From the NCBI RefSeq assembly GCF_013378055.1, contig NZ_CP051130.1, positions 1,922,001-1,986,000 on the forward strand: DNA of 64,000 nt, read 5' to 3'. The number at the start of each line of letters is the position of its first letter. Position 1 is the first letter of the stretch. Source of the stretch: Parasphingopyxis sp. CP4 (GTDB taxonomy: Bacteria; Pseudomonadota; Alphaproteobacteria; Sphingomonadales; Sphingomonadaceae). Below the pieces are notes generated by a model, which did not search any database, had not been told where the DNA came from, and saw only the letters and a list, made by a program, of their open reading frames with translations. Position numbers and translations under genes: made by a program. Below, piece after piece: positions 53,712 to 61,542 of the stretch.

Positions 53712-53743
53712 CTTTTTCCTTGCCGACCTTGCCGCAGCTGCGC

Positions 53744-54208
53744 CTAAAACAGGCGTTGCATCGACAACGCGCAAAATAGGCAGATCGACAAATACCCGAT
53801 GTGGATGGCCGCGCGAAGCCAGGTCGGCAATCCGGCAATATCCAGTCCTGCTACTTCACCAATCAATATGCCGATAGAAAAAAAGAAGAACCACAAAGTG
53901 AACAGGAACTGGGTCGACCCCCTGACTAGAAGTGTTACGAGGTCGTGCAGGCTGCCGCATACTAGGAATGTGATAATCAGCGCCAGCCAGCGCGGCATTA
54001 CGTCACTCGCAGGTCGATAGACATATCTGCCGAGATAGTAGCCAAAGATCGGGTTCCAATACCGCCAAAAACCAGCGAATGATCCCGCACCGAAGGAACG
54101 CTGCAGCATGTTTTGAAGTGCGCCGTTGGCGCCTAACGGCACGCCATTCCTGCGCTTCACATACTGCCGAAGCGAGATTGTACGCCTACTCTTCGAAACA
54201 GACCTCAT
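53744..54208 (-). CDS. Short MBOAT-like membrane protein
   Basis: This 154-residue protein has two to three hydrophobic segments. The order SFAGFWRYWNPIFGYYLGRYVYRP then TFLVCGSLHDLVT resembles the core of MBOAT acyltransferases, where Trp-rich FWRRW..., a VYIPL stretch and an invariant His (here in SLHDL) lie in sequence; only parts are quoted. MBOAT enzymes are usually over 400 residues, so this is either a truncated piece or a small relative. Its frame can be extended upstream to 54433 without matching anything. It lies 32 bp before the amidohydrolase gene on the same strand. Confidence 0.6.
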   Translation of the reverse strand: MRSVSKSRRTISLRQYVKRRNGVPLGANGALQNMLQRSFGAGSFAGFWRYWNPIFGYYLGRYVYRPASDVMPRWLALIITFLVCGSLHDLVTLLVRGSTQFLFTLWFFFFSIGILIGEVAGLDIAGLPTWLRAAIHIGYLSICLFCALSMQRLF

Positions 54209-54311
54209 CGATGTCCTAATTGGAAGTTGGAGCAATGGTAAGTGTGGCAAGTAACTGGCATCATACAACACTTTTTCGCACAACGCTCGCGCTGCGTTAC
54301 CCTTGCAATCC

Positions 54312-54341
54312 AATGTCCGCAATGGGCGCAAAGCAGACAGT
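54312..54341. repeat. GTCCGC-type extragenic dyad, copy 3 (degenerate)
   Basis: AATGTCCGC - AATGGGCGCAAA - GCAGACAGT, related to copy 2 but with changes in the right arm. It lies upstream of the MBOAT-like gene. The 293-bp interval 54209-54501 holds this repeat and no gene. Confidence 0.5.
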
Positions 54342-54501
54342 GCGGGTATCTTCAAAATTCTCGGGCGAAAGCTGTGGAGATTGGTACGCTCCAGACTGCG
54401 TCCCGCGCCATTTCCCAAACACAAGCCTTGCAATCCGCGACTGGCGTTGAGGCGATGGTTGCAATACTCCCGTCAAACCGAATGAAGGGAGGTTGATACA
54501 C

Positions 54502-54891
54502 ATGCGCCGCTCTGCTCTTTCTCTCCGTGCTGCAGCGTGCATCGAACAGCGCGATGACGGCTGTGAGTGGAGCATCTTCATTATCAATGATGAGCCCTTC
54601 GCCCTAGATCGCGTCGATCTGCTCGGTTTTGGTCATAGTTTTGGGGGCAGCGGCGACTTCAAGGCCATCGAGACTGAAATCGGCCGCGTTGCGCCTGGCG
54701 ATTGGACGCGTCTCTGGCGTGACGATGATTTCGAAATGCGGATGTACGCCCGAATTTCGGTCTCCGCGCAGCAACAGCAGCAAGAGCTGCTGGCAGATTT
54801 TCCGAAGCTCTATCGCAAGAAGCGAAATCTTCCAGACTTTGAACCGATCGGCCTGCCGGGCCTGGCGGTTCCCTTTGAACGCGTGGGCTAG
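54502..54891 (+). CDS. Hypothetical protein
   Basis: A 129-residue soluble protein with no recognised family. It has a Gln-rich stretch (QQQQQELL near residue 93) and a Lys/Arg-rich end, but no signal or membrane segment. GGGAGG lies 8 bp before the ATG, supporting translation. It is followed by a terminator that serves the opposite strand. Located at the right edge of the low-GC segment; no function can be given. Confidence 0.6.
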   Translation: MRRSALSLRAAACIEQRDDGCEWSIFIINDEPFALDRVDLLGFGHSFGGSGDFKAIETEIGRVAPGDWTRLWRDDDFEMRMYARISVSAQQQQQELLADFPKLYRKKRNLPDFEPIGLPGLAVPFERVG

Positions 54892-54920
54892 ACCCGCAGA
54901 TCGAATCTTGCCGGCTTCCC

Positions 54921-54958
54921 AAAAACAGCGCCCCCGCCAGGGGGACTGGCGAGGGCGC
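54921..54958 (-). terminator. Terminator of the 34-residue membrane peptide gene
   Basis: GCGCCC-C-CGCCAG ... CTGGCG-A-GGGCGC forms a stem with one mismatch at 54928-54958. Read on the minus strand it is followed by TGTTTTT at 54921-54927. It lies 77 bp downstream of the small gene at 55036-55140. Confidence 0.7.
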
Positions 54959-55035
54959 AGGGCATCCGGGGAGGATGAGAGGCTGGGTAGTGATGCGCGA
55001 CCCGGGAGAGGGGGCTCGCGGAAGCGCGCTATCGG

Positions 55036-55140
55036 TTAGGCAGCGAGGATCGTCAGCGGTGAGCTCACCAGGGCCAGCGAGAAGCTGGAAACCGTAGCGA
55101 GAACAGAAGCGATGAAAGCTGCTGGGTAAATCTTGGTCAT
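55036..55140 (-). CDS. 34-residue hydrophobic peptide
   Basis: A short frame encodes a 34-residue peptide with an N-terminal MTKIYPAAF and a hydrophobic Ala/Ser/Leu core, ending LTILAA. GGAGA lies 7 bp before the ATG, and a terminator follows on the same strand. It looks like a single-span membrane peptide or a secretion signal without a mature part. No family recognised. Because it has its own expression signals, it is more likely real than a chance frame. Confidence 0.58.
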   Translation of the reverse strand: MTKIYPAAFIASVLATVSSFSLALVSSPLTILAA

Positions 55141-55249
55141 GGCGTATCTCCAATTAGTCTTTTTCGATGCAGGCGGTGGACCAATCCATCGTCTTGACCC
55201 TTAGATACGCGCTCTCCCCCCTACCCGCTAACACTAGTCTTGCGCTTAT

Positions 55250-55269
55250 GCTATGCACGAATGCATAGC
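55250..55269. promoter_or_regulatory. Perfect palindromic dyad upstream of the haloperoxidase gene
   Basis: GCTATGCA-CGAA-TGCATAGC is a perfect 8-bp inverted repeat with a 4-bp spacer. It lies in a 343-bp gene-free interval (55141-55483) that also contains a strongly AT-rich stretch at 55268-55300, between the small peptide gene and the haloperoxidase gene. It could be a regulator site for either divergent unit. No other feature was recognised in the interval. Confidence 0.4.
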
Positions 55270-55483
55270 CTATATTATATATATTTATCAGTATTTTGTT
55301 GACTATCCCGCGCTGATTATGTGATTTTCAGTGACGCTCGATCCGTCGGTGCCTTGCAGTATTCATCCCGGTCGGCCGCATTGAGCCAATATTAATGCTC
55401 TCTGGTTAGTTTGCCTCAACATTCTCGACGGGGGCCTCACTGCGCTTGCGCGGTGAATCATCGAGAAACGAAGGGGGATGAAG

Positions 55484-56857
55484 ATGTGGAATCGAAGACG
55501 CGTCCTTGGCGCAGCAGCTGCTGCGTCCGCGATGTTGGCATCCGGGTGTACCGCGCCATTTGGCAGCCGATCTTCTTATCTCACGCCGATCCTTCGCCCT
55601 GCCCATCGCAATTCAGTGTTCCATTGGACCGATATCGCGCTCCAACAGATCCGCGATCAACGCGTACCACCGCCACGGGCTGCCTATAATCTGGCCGCGC
55701 CCATGGCCGCCGGCTTCCTGGCAGCGAATGGCATTATCGGCCGCTATGCAGAGCCTTTCGGTATCGGCCAGGGCCCGCGCGGGGCCGATCCGGAAGTCGC
55801 TTACGGTGTCGCCTTCGCAACCGCCGCGTCCGAAAATTTCCAACAGCCATTCCTGTTCGAGCGCAATGCTTTCAAAGATCGGTTCCCCGACGGCGACGCG
55901 AAATCGCTTGGCATTGAATGGGGCCGCCGCGTGGGCATGCAGATTGTCCGCATGCGTACCAATGACGGAGCAGAGCCCAACCGGATCAATTACTATCTCG
56001 GCCGTTATCCGCGGCGTCGCGACGCACTGAAATGGACGCCGACCGGGCCATTTTACAGCGCATCACCGGGCCCCGCATTTGCGACCTATGATCGCGGACT
56101 GTTTCCGGGCCTCGGGCAGATCACCCCGTGGACGATGCGCAGCGGCACTCAGTTCCGGCCCGCCGATTTCCTTGACCCGGCAAGCCCGGAATTTGCCGAA
56201 GAGTTTCACACGATCCGCATGCTCGGCGCATCGAACAGCCCTGTTCGCACCCCCGACCAGTCCGAGATCGCATTATTCTGGGAAGATGGTCCATGGGGCA
56301 TCACGCCACCCGGTCATTTCATCCTGACGGCCGTGCAGGTTCTCCAGGATCGGGGCCTTGATTTTCTGGACCTGGCGCGCGCCTTTGCCCTGCTCGGCAT
56401 GACGCAATGCGACGCGGCGATAAATGCCTGGGATGCAAAATATCATCACGATATCTTGCGCCCCGAAACTGCAATCCGGCACCGGGCCGAACGCTTTGGC
56501 AATGCCGATCCGCGGGTTGAACGGCAACGGGGCTGGCGCAGCTACATCCCGACACCTGAGTTCCCGGCCTACACATCCGGTCATTCGACATTTGGTGCGG
56601 CGGGCACAGAGCTTACTGCGCTGCTGTTGGGCACCGATCAAGTATCCTTCTCGCATGAATCGCCAGACCAGGTGTTGTGGCCGCAGCTGCGCGGTGTTCG
56701 CCGCAGCTGGACCAGCCTCAGCCAGGCAGCCGAAGAAAACGGGCTCAGTCGCCTCTATGGCGGCGTCCATTGGGAACGCGATCATGTCGCGGCCATGGCC
56801 GCAGGCCGCGCGATCGCGCGCCAAGCCTTCCACACAGTCTTTCCGGCGAGGGTCTGA
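55484..56857 (+). CDS. Vanadium-dependent haloperoxidase / PAP2-fold lipoprotein
   Basis: This 457-residue protein has a twin-arginine-like start (WNRRRVLG) and lipobox (LASGC, C22), so it may be exported folded and lipidated. The PAP2/vanadium haloperoxidase active site is complete: K319-x6-R326-P, S365-G-H367 and S422-R423-x5-H429-x3-D433, where the last His binds vanadate. The length and spacing fit bacterial vanadium-dependent haloperoxidases, which oxidise halide with H2O2; a phosphatase using the same fold cannot be excluded. The ATG at 55484 is preferred over 55478 because the AAGGGGG site is too close to the latter. A porin-like gene follows 3 bp later. Confidence 0.88.
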   Translation: MWNRRRVLGAAAAASAMLASGCTAPFGSRSSYLTPILRPAHRNSVFHWTDIALQQIRDQRVPPPRAAYNLAAPMAAGFLAANGIIGRYAEPFGIGQGPRGADPEVAYGVAFATAASENFQQPFLFERNAFKDRFPDGDAKSLGIEWGRRVGMQIVRMRTNDGAEPNRINYYLGRYPRRRDALKWTPTGPFYSASPGPAFATYDRGLFPGLGQITPWTMRSGTQFRPADFLDPASPEFAEEFHTIRMLGASNSPVRTPDQSEIALFWEDGPWGITPPGHFILTAVQVLQDRGLDFLDLARAFALLGMTQCDAAINAWDAKYHHDILRPETAIRHRAERFGNADPRVERQRGWRSYIPTPEFPAYTSGHSTFGAAGTELTALLLGTDQVSFSHESPDQVLWPQLRGVRRSWTSLSQAAEENGLSRLYGGVHWERDHVAAMAAGRAIARQAFHTVFPARV

Positions 56858-56860
56858 CCG

Positions 56861-57874
56861 ATGGAAAATTCTTCAAACCTAACTCCGCTTCGCTTCCTGG
56901 TGCCGTTGTCTGTGATCATCGGCACCCAGTTCGCAGTACCTGATACAGCACGCGCCCAAGGCTTTTCGCTGAACAGCGACGCGCTGGCATCCCTCGAAGA
57001 GCCGCTGGCGACCGATATTGCTGGAGTGACGGTAGAGGTGACCGGCGTCACCGATGCGCGCCTCACCTATGATTTTGAAGGCATGGACGATTTCCATCCC
57101 GGCTTTATAGGCAATTTCGAGGTCAGCGCCGCAACCCAGCTCGGCAATCGCTGGAATGTTGGCGTCGCCTATTTCGGCCAATATCAGCATGATGACGGCT
57201 CCGACACATATAGCGACAATGTCGCAGGCTTTATCGGCGGGTCCTGGGGCACATTGGTTGGCGGCGAAGTCAGCGGGGTCGTCCGCGAGGAAACCCGGCG
57301 TCGGCGCGGAGCCGGCAATGCCGTGCTGGCCTTTGATGAAGGCCTTGGCCAGCTTTCAAACTGGGGTGGCGGATATTTCGGTCAGTTCGGGCCCGCGCGG
57401 GTCAGCGCCGTCGTCGTCGAAGATGGCGATTTCGATCTTGGCTTTTCCTGGTCGCGTCCGATCGGGAACAAGGATTTGCGCTTCAGTGCCCATTATCGCC
57501 ATGGTGAATTCCTGAACGCCGACAGCAATGCGATCACGGGAACGGCCGAGATCGTCTATGGCAGCAGCCTGTATGATCTTGCTGCGGGCTATGAGCGACT
57601 GGAGAGCCCGGCATTCAACGCAGATCGATGGTTTGTATCGGCTGGCTGGCAAACCAAGACGGGATCGCTCACCTTCTCACTCGGCGCCCATTATGGCGAA
57701 ACAGAAGGCCAAGAAGAGAAGTCCGGTGCCTTTGGCGTGCGTTATGACGTAGCGCGGGGCCTGTCGCTCAATCTCGGGATCAATCATAGCGATGCGCAAG
57801 TCACGCTGAACGGTGTAGAGCTTCTCAACCAGGAGGAAACCGAAGCAGTCGGGTCCCTCCGATTCGATTTCTAA
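56861..57874 (+). CDS. Porin-like outer-membrane beta-barrel protein
   Basis: This 337-residue protein has a signal peptide (about 1-32, ending ARAQ) and a mature part made of alternating strands with Gly/Tyr/Phe ends, e.g. WNVGVAYFGQYQ and GSLTFSLGAHYGETEG. It ends in Phe (LRFDF), the outer-membrane assembly signal. This resembles alphaproteobacterial general porins. The start is 3 bp after the haloperoxidase stop, so it belongs to the same operon and may bring substrate or halide into the periplasm for the lipoprotein enzyme. Substrate unknown. Confidence 0.72.
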   Translation: MENSSNLTPLRFLVPLSVIIGTQFAVPDTARAQGFSLNSDALASLEEPLATDIAGVTVEVTGVTDARLTYDFEGMDDFHPGFIGNFEVSAATQLGNRWNVGVAYFGQYQHDDGSDTYSDNVAGFIGGSWGTLVGGEVSGVVREETRRRRGAGNAVLAFDEGLGQLSNWGGGYFGQFGPARVSAVVVEDGDFDLGFSWSRPIGNKDLRFSAHYRHGEFLNADSNAITGTAEIVYGSSLYDLAAGYERLESPAFNADRWFVSAGWQTKTGSLTFSLGAHYGETEGQEEKSGAFGVRYDVARGLSLNLGINHSDAQVTLNGVELLNQEETEAVGSLRFDF

Positions 57875-57916
57875 TCTGCCAAGGGGTCCGGCTGAAGGGC
57901 GTCGTGCGGTCCGATC

Positions 57917-58258
57917 CTATGTGCTGGCGCGGCTCGCATAACGGGCCACAAAGCCAGACAGGATGACCGGGATAAGGGAAATCAAGGCAAAACCGATATT
58001 CCCCGTCATCAAGATTACCACCGAAGACACGAAGAAACCGAGCGCCATTACAACCGCGCCAAGCGCGCGTGAACGCGGATAGATTGCCAAGAGCGCGCCG
58101 ATGACCTGAACTGTACCCAGCGGGTACAGCCATTTCGCATCAAGCCCTGCTTCAGCGAAGAATGTAACTTCTTGCTGCATCATCGCCAGTTTGGCGCCGC
58201 CGGCTGCTAAGCTCATCAGCGCCAGCAGTGCCAAAATCACCCAGTACACATATTTCAT
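57917..58258 (-). CDS. DoxX-family membrane protein
   Basis: This 113-residue protein has four hydrophobic segments (about 4-21, 43-61, 65-82, 88-106), matching DoxX-like small membrane proteins. The first helix is followed by AAGGAKL and the YPLGTVQVIGALLA segment is typical. DoxX proteins occur with oxidoreductases and thiosulfate metabolism; function is not fixed. The ATG at 58258 has AAGGACG upstream; a longer frame overlaps the divergent MFS promoter region. Confidence 0.8.
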   Translation of the reverse strand: MKYVYWVILALLALMSLAAGGAKLAMMQQEVTFFAEAGLDAKWLYPLGTVQVIGALLAIYPRSRALGAVVMALGFFVSSVVILMTGNIGFALISLIPVILSGFVARYASRAST

Positions 58259-58421
58259 GATCGTCCTTTCGAGCGACATATCATCGGAGTTCATCGGTCC
58301 CGTTCCGGGCTTTACGCGAACCCGATAAGCGCACAAGGTAACCTCCGAAAAAGACAGTGCATGTGTTTGAGGGACAAACAGTCTCCGGCGGATTGCCAGC
58401 GCAGGTGTCGGGAGGATGAAT

Positions 58422-59942
58422 ATGGCGGAATTGACGGCGGATACGCCGCCAACCACCGGGGCTGCGTCCGAAGGTTTCGGTACGGCGGGCTATCGCAACT
58501 ATGTGCTCATGGCCCTGTTAATGGTCTACATATTCAATTTCATTGACCGCACGATCGTCAATATCCTGACCGAGCCGATCAAGCTCAGCTTTGGGCTTGA
58601 AGATTGGCAGATGGGCATGTTGGGCGGTCCGGCATTTGCGGTGCTCTACACTTTTCTTGGCATTCCGATTGCGCGCAGCGCAGAGCGGTACAACCGGGTC
58701 ATCATCATTGCGACCGCCGTGGCCATATGGAGCCTGTTTACGGCGTTATGTGGCTTCGCAATGTCCTTCCTCATGCTGTTCCTGTTCCGTGTCGGTGTCA
58801 GCATTGGCGAAGCGGGCTGCACGCCGCCGGCGCAGTCTCTGATCGCCGATTATTTCAAGCCTTCCCGCCGGGCCACGGCGGTTTCCATCTATGCGCTGGG
58901 CGTTCCACTGGGCGGCATGTTCGCATCGATTTTCGGCGGCCAGCTGGCCGGTCTCGACGGCGCAGATTTTGGCGCCTGGATCAATAGCATCGGCCTTGGG
59001 TTCCTGTTCGGTAGCCTGGATTGGTCGCAGGTCGAAGGGTGGCGAATCGCCTTTGTCGTGGTCGGCGTACCCGGCTTGTTGCTGTCGCTCATTGTCTGGC
59101 GAACGATCAAGGAACCACCGCGCGGCTATACCGATCCGGCTGCCTTGCAGGGCCTGGAAAAAGCCGGCTTTGGCGAAGCGATGCGCGTGCTCTGGAGAAA
59201 GCCCGCTTACCGCCATGTCGTGTTCGGTGCGATGCTCGCATCCTTTGTTGGCTATGGCGTGGGCCAGTTCACCACGTCATTCCTGATCCGCACCCATGGC
59301 CTGTCGATCCAAATGGCCTCGCTTTTGTTCGGGATCATCCTTGGCGTGATGGCCGCGATCGGTGTGTTCAGTTCTGGCTGGCTCGCGGACAGAATGTCAC
59401 AACGCTATCCCAAGGCGCTTTCTTGGCTACCCGCGCTCGGCATGGCGGCGTCTGTGCCGCTCTATGCCTTCGGCTTTCTTGTCGGCGATTTATGGCTGGC
59501 AATGCCCGCGCTGATGATCGCGGCAATGATCCATTATTATTATCTGGGGCCGATGTATGCGGTTTCAGGCGGTGTCGTGGACAGCCGGATGCGCGCAACT
59601 TCGGTGGCCATCACGCTGTTTGTCGTGAACTTGCTCGGCTATGGCCTTGGCCCGCCGCTGATCGGGATCCTCTCGACCTTCCTGAAGACCGTGTTCCTCG
59701 ATGGCTATGGACTTGGGCTGACGCTGGAAGCATGCCGACCGTTGCTTGCACTGGGCGCCGACGCACGCGCCGTCCTCGCCAGTGGCGAAGCAGACAGCCT
59801 TGCGGCCTGCGCAAGCGCGGACGCCCGCGGGCTACAATGGTCGATTGTGATCTTCATCTGCGGCTATGGCTGGGCGGCACTCCATTACCTCCTCGCCGGC
59901 CGCACGCTGCAGGACGATATGGTCGCCAACACCCATAGCTAG
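58422..59942 (+). CDS. MFS transporter (spinster-like)
   Basis: This 506-residue permease has twelve hydrophobic segments. After the first helix the motif FIDRTIVNILTEPIK fits the spinster/Spns group of MFS transporters. GVSIGEAGCTPPAQSLIADYFKP (partly quoted) in helices 4-5 and the RMSQRYPKALSWLPA loop also match. The GGAGG site is 7 bp before this ATG; an ATG six bases upstream is too close. Such transporters are frequent in sphingomonads next to degradation genes. It ends convergently with GST. Confidence 0.92.
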   Translation: MAELTADTPPTTGAASEGFGTAGYRNYVLMALLMVYIFNFIDRTIVNILTEPIKLSFGLEDWQMGMLGGPAFAVLYTFLGIPIARSAERYNRVIIIATAVAIWSLFTALCGFAMSFLMLFLFRVGVSIGEAGCTPPAQSLIADYFKPSRRATAVSIYALGVPLGGMFASIFGGQLAGLDGADFGAWINSIGLGFLFGSLDWSQVEGWRIAFVVVGVPGLLLSLIVWRTIKEPPRGYTDPAALQGLEKAGFGEAMRVLWRKPAYRHVVFGAMLASFVGYGVGQFTTSFLIRTHGLSIQMASLLFGIILGVMAAIGVFSSGWLADRMSQRYPKALSWLPALGMAASVPLYAFGFLVGDLWLAMPALMIAAMIHYYYLGPMYAVSGGVVDSRMRATSVAITLFVVNLLGYGLGPPLIGILSTFLKTVFLDGYGLGLTLEACRPLLALGADARAVLASGEADSLAACASADARGLQWSIVIFICGYGWAALHYLLAGRTLQDDMVANTHS

Positions 59943-59972
59943 GAGGATTTCGGCCCAGCCTATCGATCCCGA

Positions 59973-60641
59973 TCAGGCGAACATCGGTGAGACAGCGCCG
60001 ACCGCTTCCTTCTCGCGTTCAAGGATGCGCACAAAGGACGGCCGCGCATGGACCCGCTGGACAAAGGCGGCGAGCGCAGGCCAGCGATCGGCATTGACGA
60101 TTTCGCCGGCATGGCAGAAATTGACGAAGATGCTGCCCGCCGTCAGATCGGCCAGGCTCAGCGCATCGCCGACAAGGAATTCCTTGCCCTCGCTCAACTG
60201 GCTTTCGAGATAATCAAAATGCGCCGGCATCTGCGCGAGCGCTTCGGCGACAACTGCATCGTCGGTTTCCATATTGAGGAATGCCGGATTGATGAAGCGC
60301 TGGATGAAGAGCGGCGCTTCAACTTTGGAAAAGAGACCGGTGCCGAGATAGTCGCATAGCCATAGCATCCATCCGCGCTCCCAGCCGTCTGACGGGAACA
60401 GCACGGGGCTATCGATCTTGCTCTCGAGATAGCTGCAGGCAGCAAGTGAATCCGGCAGATACCGACCATCGACCTCCAGCACGGGCACTTTACCAAGCGG
60501 GCTGATCTTCAGAAACTCAGGATCCGGTTCGCCCAATGGAACGACATTCACAATGTCATATTCGACGCCCTTTTCCTCGCAGAAAGCCAGCAACCGCCGC
60601 ACCCATGGCGACAGCAAAGTTCCGTGAATGGCGATTGTCAT
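59973..60641 (-). CDS. Glutathione S-transferase family protein
   Basis: This 222-residue protein has an N-terminal thioredoxin-like domain with a Ser in LLSPWVRR (glutathione site), SPLGKVPVLEVDG and the DSLAACSYLE turn, and a C-terminal helical domain with LSLADLTAGSIF. It conjugates or isomerises compounds using glutathione. It is divergent from the HxlR regulator across a 95-bp region holding an operator-like repeat, so it is a likely target of that regulator. Substrate unknown. Confidence 0.92.
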   Translation of the reverse strand: MTIAIHGTLLSPWVRRLLAFCEEKGVEYDIVNVVPLGEPDPEFLKISPLGKVPVLEVDGRYLPDSLAACSYLESKIDSPVLFPSDGWERGWMLWLCDYLGTGLFSKVEAPLFIQRFINPAFLNMETDDAVVAEALAQMPAHFDYLESQLSEGKEFLVGDALSLADLTAGSIFVNFCHAGEIVNADRWPALAAFVQRVHARPSFVRILEREKEAVGAVSPMFA

Positions 60642-60677
60642 AGTCTCATCTCCCAGTTCAACAGCGAATCAAATATG

Positions 60678-60726
60678 TGGTTGCATTATTGAACCAACTA
60701 GATTAGATGGTTTTATATTGCAACCA
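60678..60726. promoter_or_regulatory. Operator-like inverted repeats in the GST-hxlR intergenic region
   Basis: TGGTTGCA at 60678-60685 and TGCAACCA at 60719-60726 form an outer inverted repeat; AACCA at 60692-60696 and TGGTT at 60708-60712 form an inner one. They overlap the divergent promoter region and are a natural binding site for the adjacent HxlR protein. Confidence 0.45.
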
Positions 60727-60736
60727 GGTTGGTGAG

Positions 60737-61213
60737 ATGAAGACAAAATCCTTTTCAGAAATGGACTGTTCGATAGCCCGGACATTGGAACATGTCGGAT
60801 CATGGTGGTCGCTGCTGATCATCCGCGATGTTATGATGGGCATACGCCGATTCAAACAGATTGAGGCGTCGCTCGGGATCGCGAAAAACACACTGGCAAG
60901 CCGATTGAGCGCATTGGTGGACGGCGGGATATTGACCCGTGCGCCCTCCTCCGACGGCTCGAAATTCGAGGAATATGTGCTGACCGAGAAGGGCCGAGAG
61001 CTGGCTCCGGTGATGATCGCCCTGTCGCAATGGGGCGATAAATGGGCCGCCCATCCCGAAGGACCGCCCTATGCCTTTGTCGACGAAGTGACCGGCGGAG
61101 AATTGCTGCAAGTCTGGCCGCGCCGCGCTGATGGCGAGCGAGTCGAGCTGAACGAGCTCGGTTTGCACCCCCTGAAAGATGAATCCGAAGCCCATTCGAA
61201 GGAGCAAAGATGA
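60737..61213 (+). CDS. HxlR-family transcriptional regulator
   Basis: This 158-residue protein is a winged-helix regulator of the HxlR family. Typical segments are MDCSIARTLEHVGSWWSLLIIRDVMMG (partly quoted), RRFKQIEASLGIAKNTLASRLSALVDGGIL (recognition helix) and LTEKGRELAPVMIALSQWGDKW. CysX/quinone-sensing members have an N-terminal Cys; here DCSIAR (Cys near residue 9) fits that position. It controls genes of the divergent GST and/or the downstream operon. Start at 60737 has GGTGAG upstream. It overlaps the next gene as ATGA. Confidence 0.92.
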   Translation: MKTKSFSEMDCSIARTLEHVGSWWSLLIIRDVMMGIRRFKQIEASLGIAKNTLASRLSALVDGGILTRAPSSDGSKFEEYVLTEKGRELAPVMIALSQWGDKWAAHPEGPPYAFVDEVTGGELLQVWPRRADGERVELNELGLHPLKDESEAHSKEQR

Positions 61214-61527
61214 TGATAAACTGCACCTGTATCGTCCAAGCCGATCAGATTTCGGCCGAGACCCAAGCTGCGCTGCGCAGCAGCCTCGACGATTTCACCA
61301 CGCGCAACTTTGACGCGCCCGCCACGATCAACTGGGTCGAGATACACAAGGGAAGCGGATTTACCGCGACCAAACCATCTACTTCGTCGATTGTGTCCGT
61401 CGCCGGGCCATCATCGCTTGAGCAATCGGCGCGCGTATCACTGCTCGATGAGCTTTGTGGTCTGTGGTCTCGGGAAACGGGCTGCACACTCAATGAAATT
61501 GTCGGCGTCGTCAACGACCCCGCCTGA
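61210..61527 (+). CDS. Small protein of the HxlR operon (tautomerase-like?)
   Basis: This 105-residue soluble protein starts with ATG at 61210, overlapping the hxlR stop, with GGAG 5 bp upstream. It has no signal peptide. The pattern of alternating strands and helices and its position before a tautomerase suggest an oxalocrotonate/MIF-type fold, but the catalytic Pro1 is absent (the N-terminus reads MMINCTC). I cannot assign a family with confidence. It is probably co-expressed with the following tautomerase and SDR. Confidence 0.62.
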   Translation: MMINCTCIVQADQISAETQAALRSSLDDFTTRNFDAPATINWVEIHKGSGFTATKPSTSSIVSVAGPSSLEQSARVSLLDELCGLWSRETGCTLNEIVGVVNDPA

Positions 61528-61542
61528 AGATCGGAGACAATC

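Noticed and set aside
51060-54500. Prophage or integrative element at tRNA-Phe
   Set aside because: No integrase and no repeated tRNA-Phe 3' end were seen; only a compositional change and extragenic dyads support transfer.
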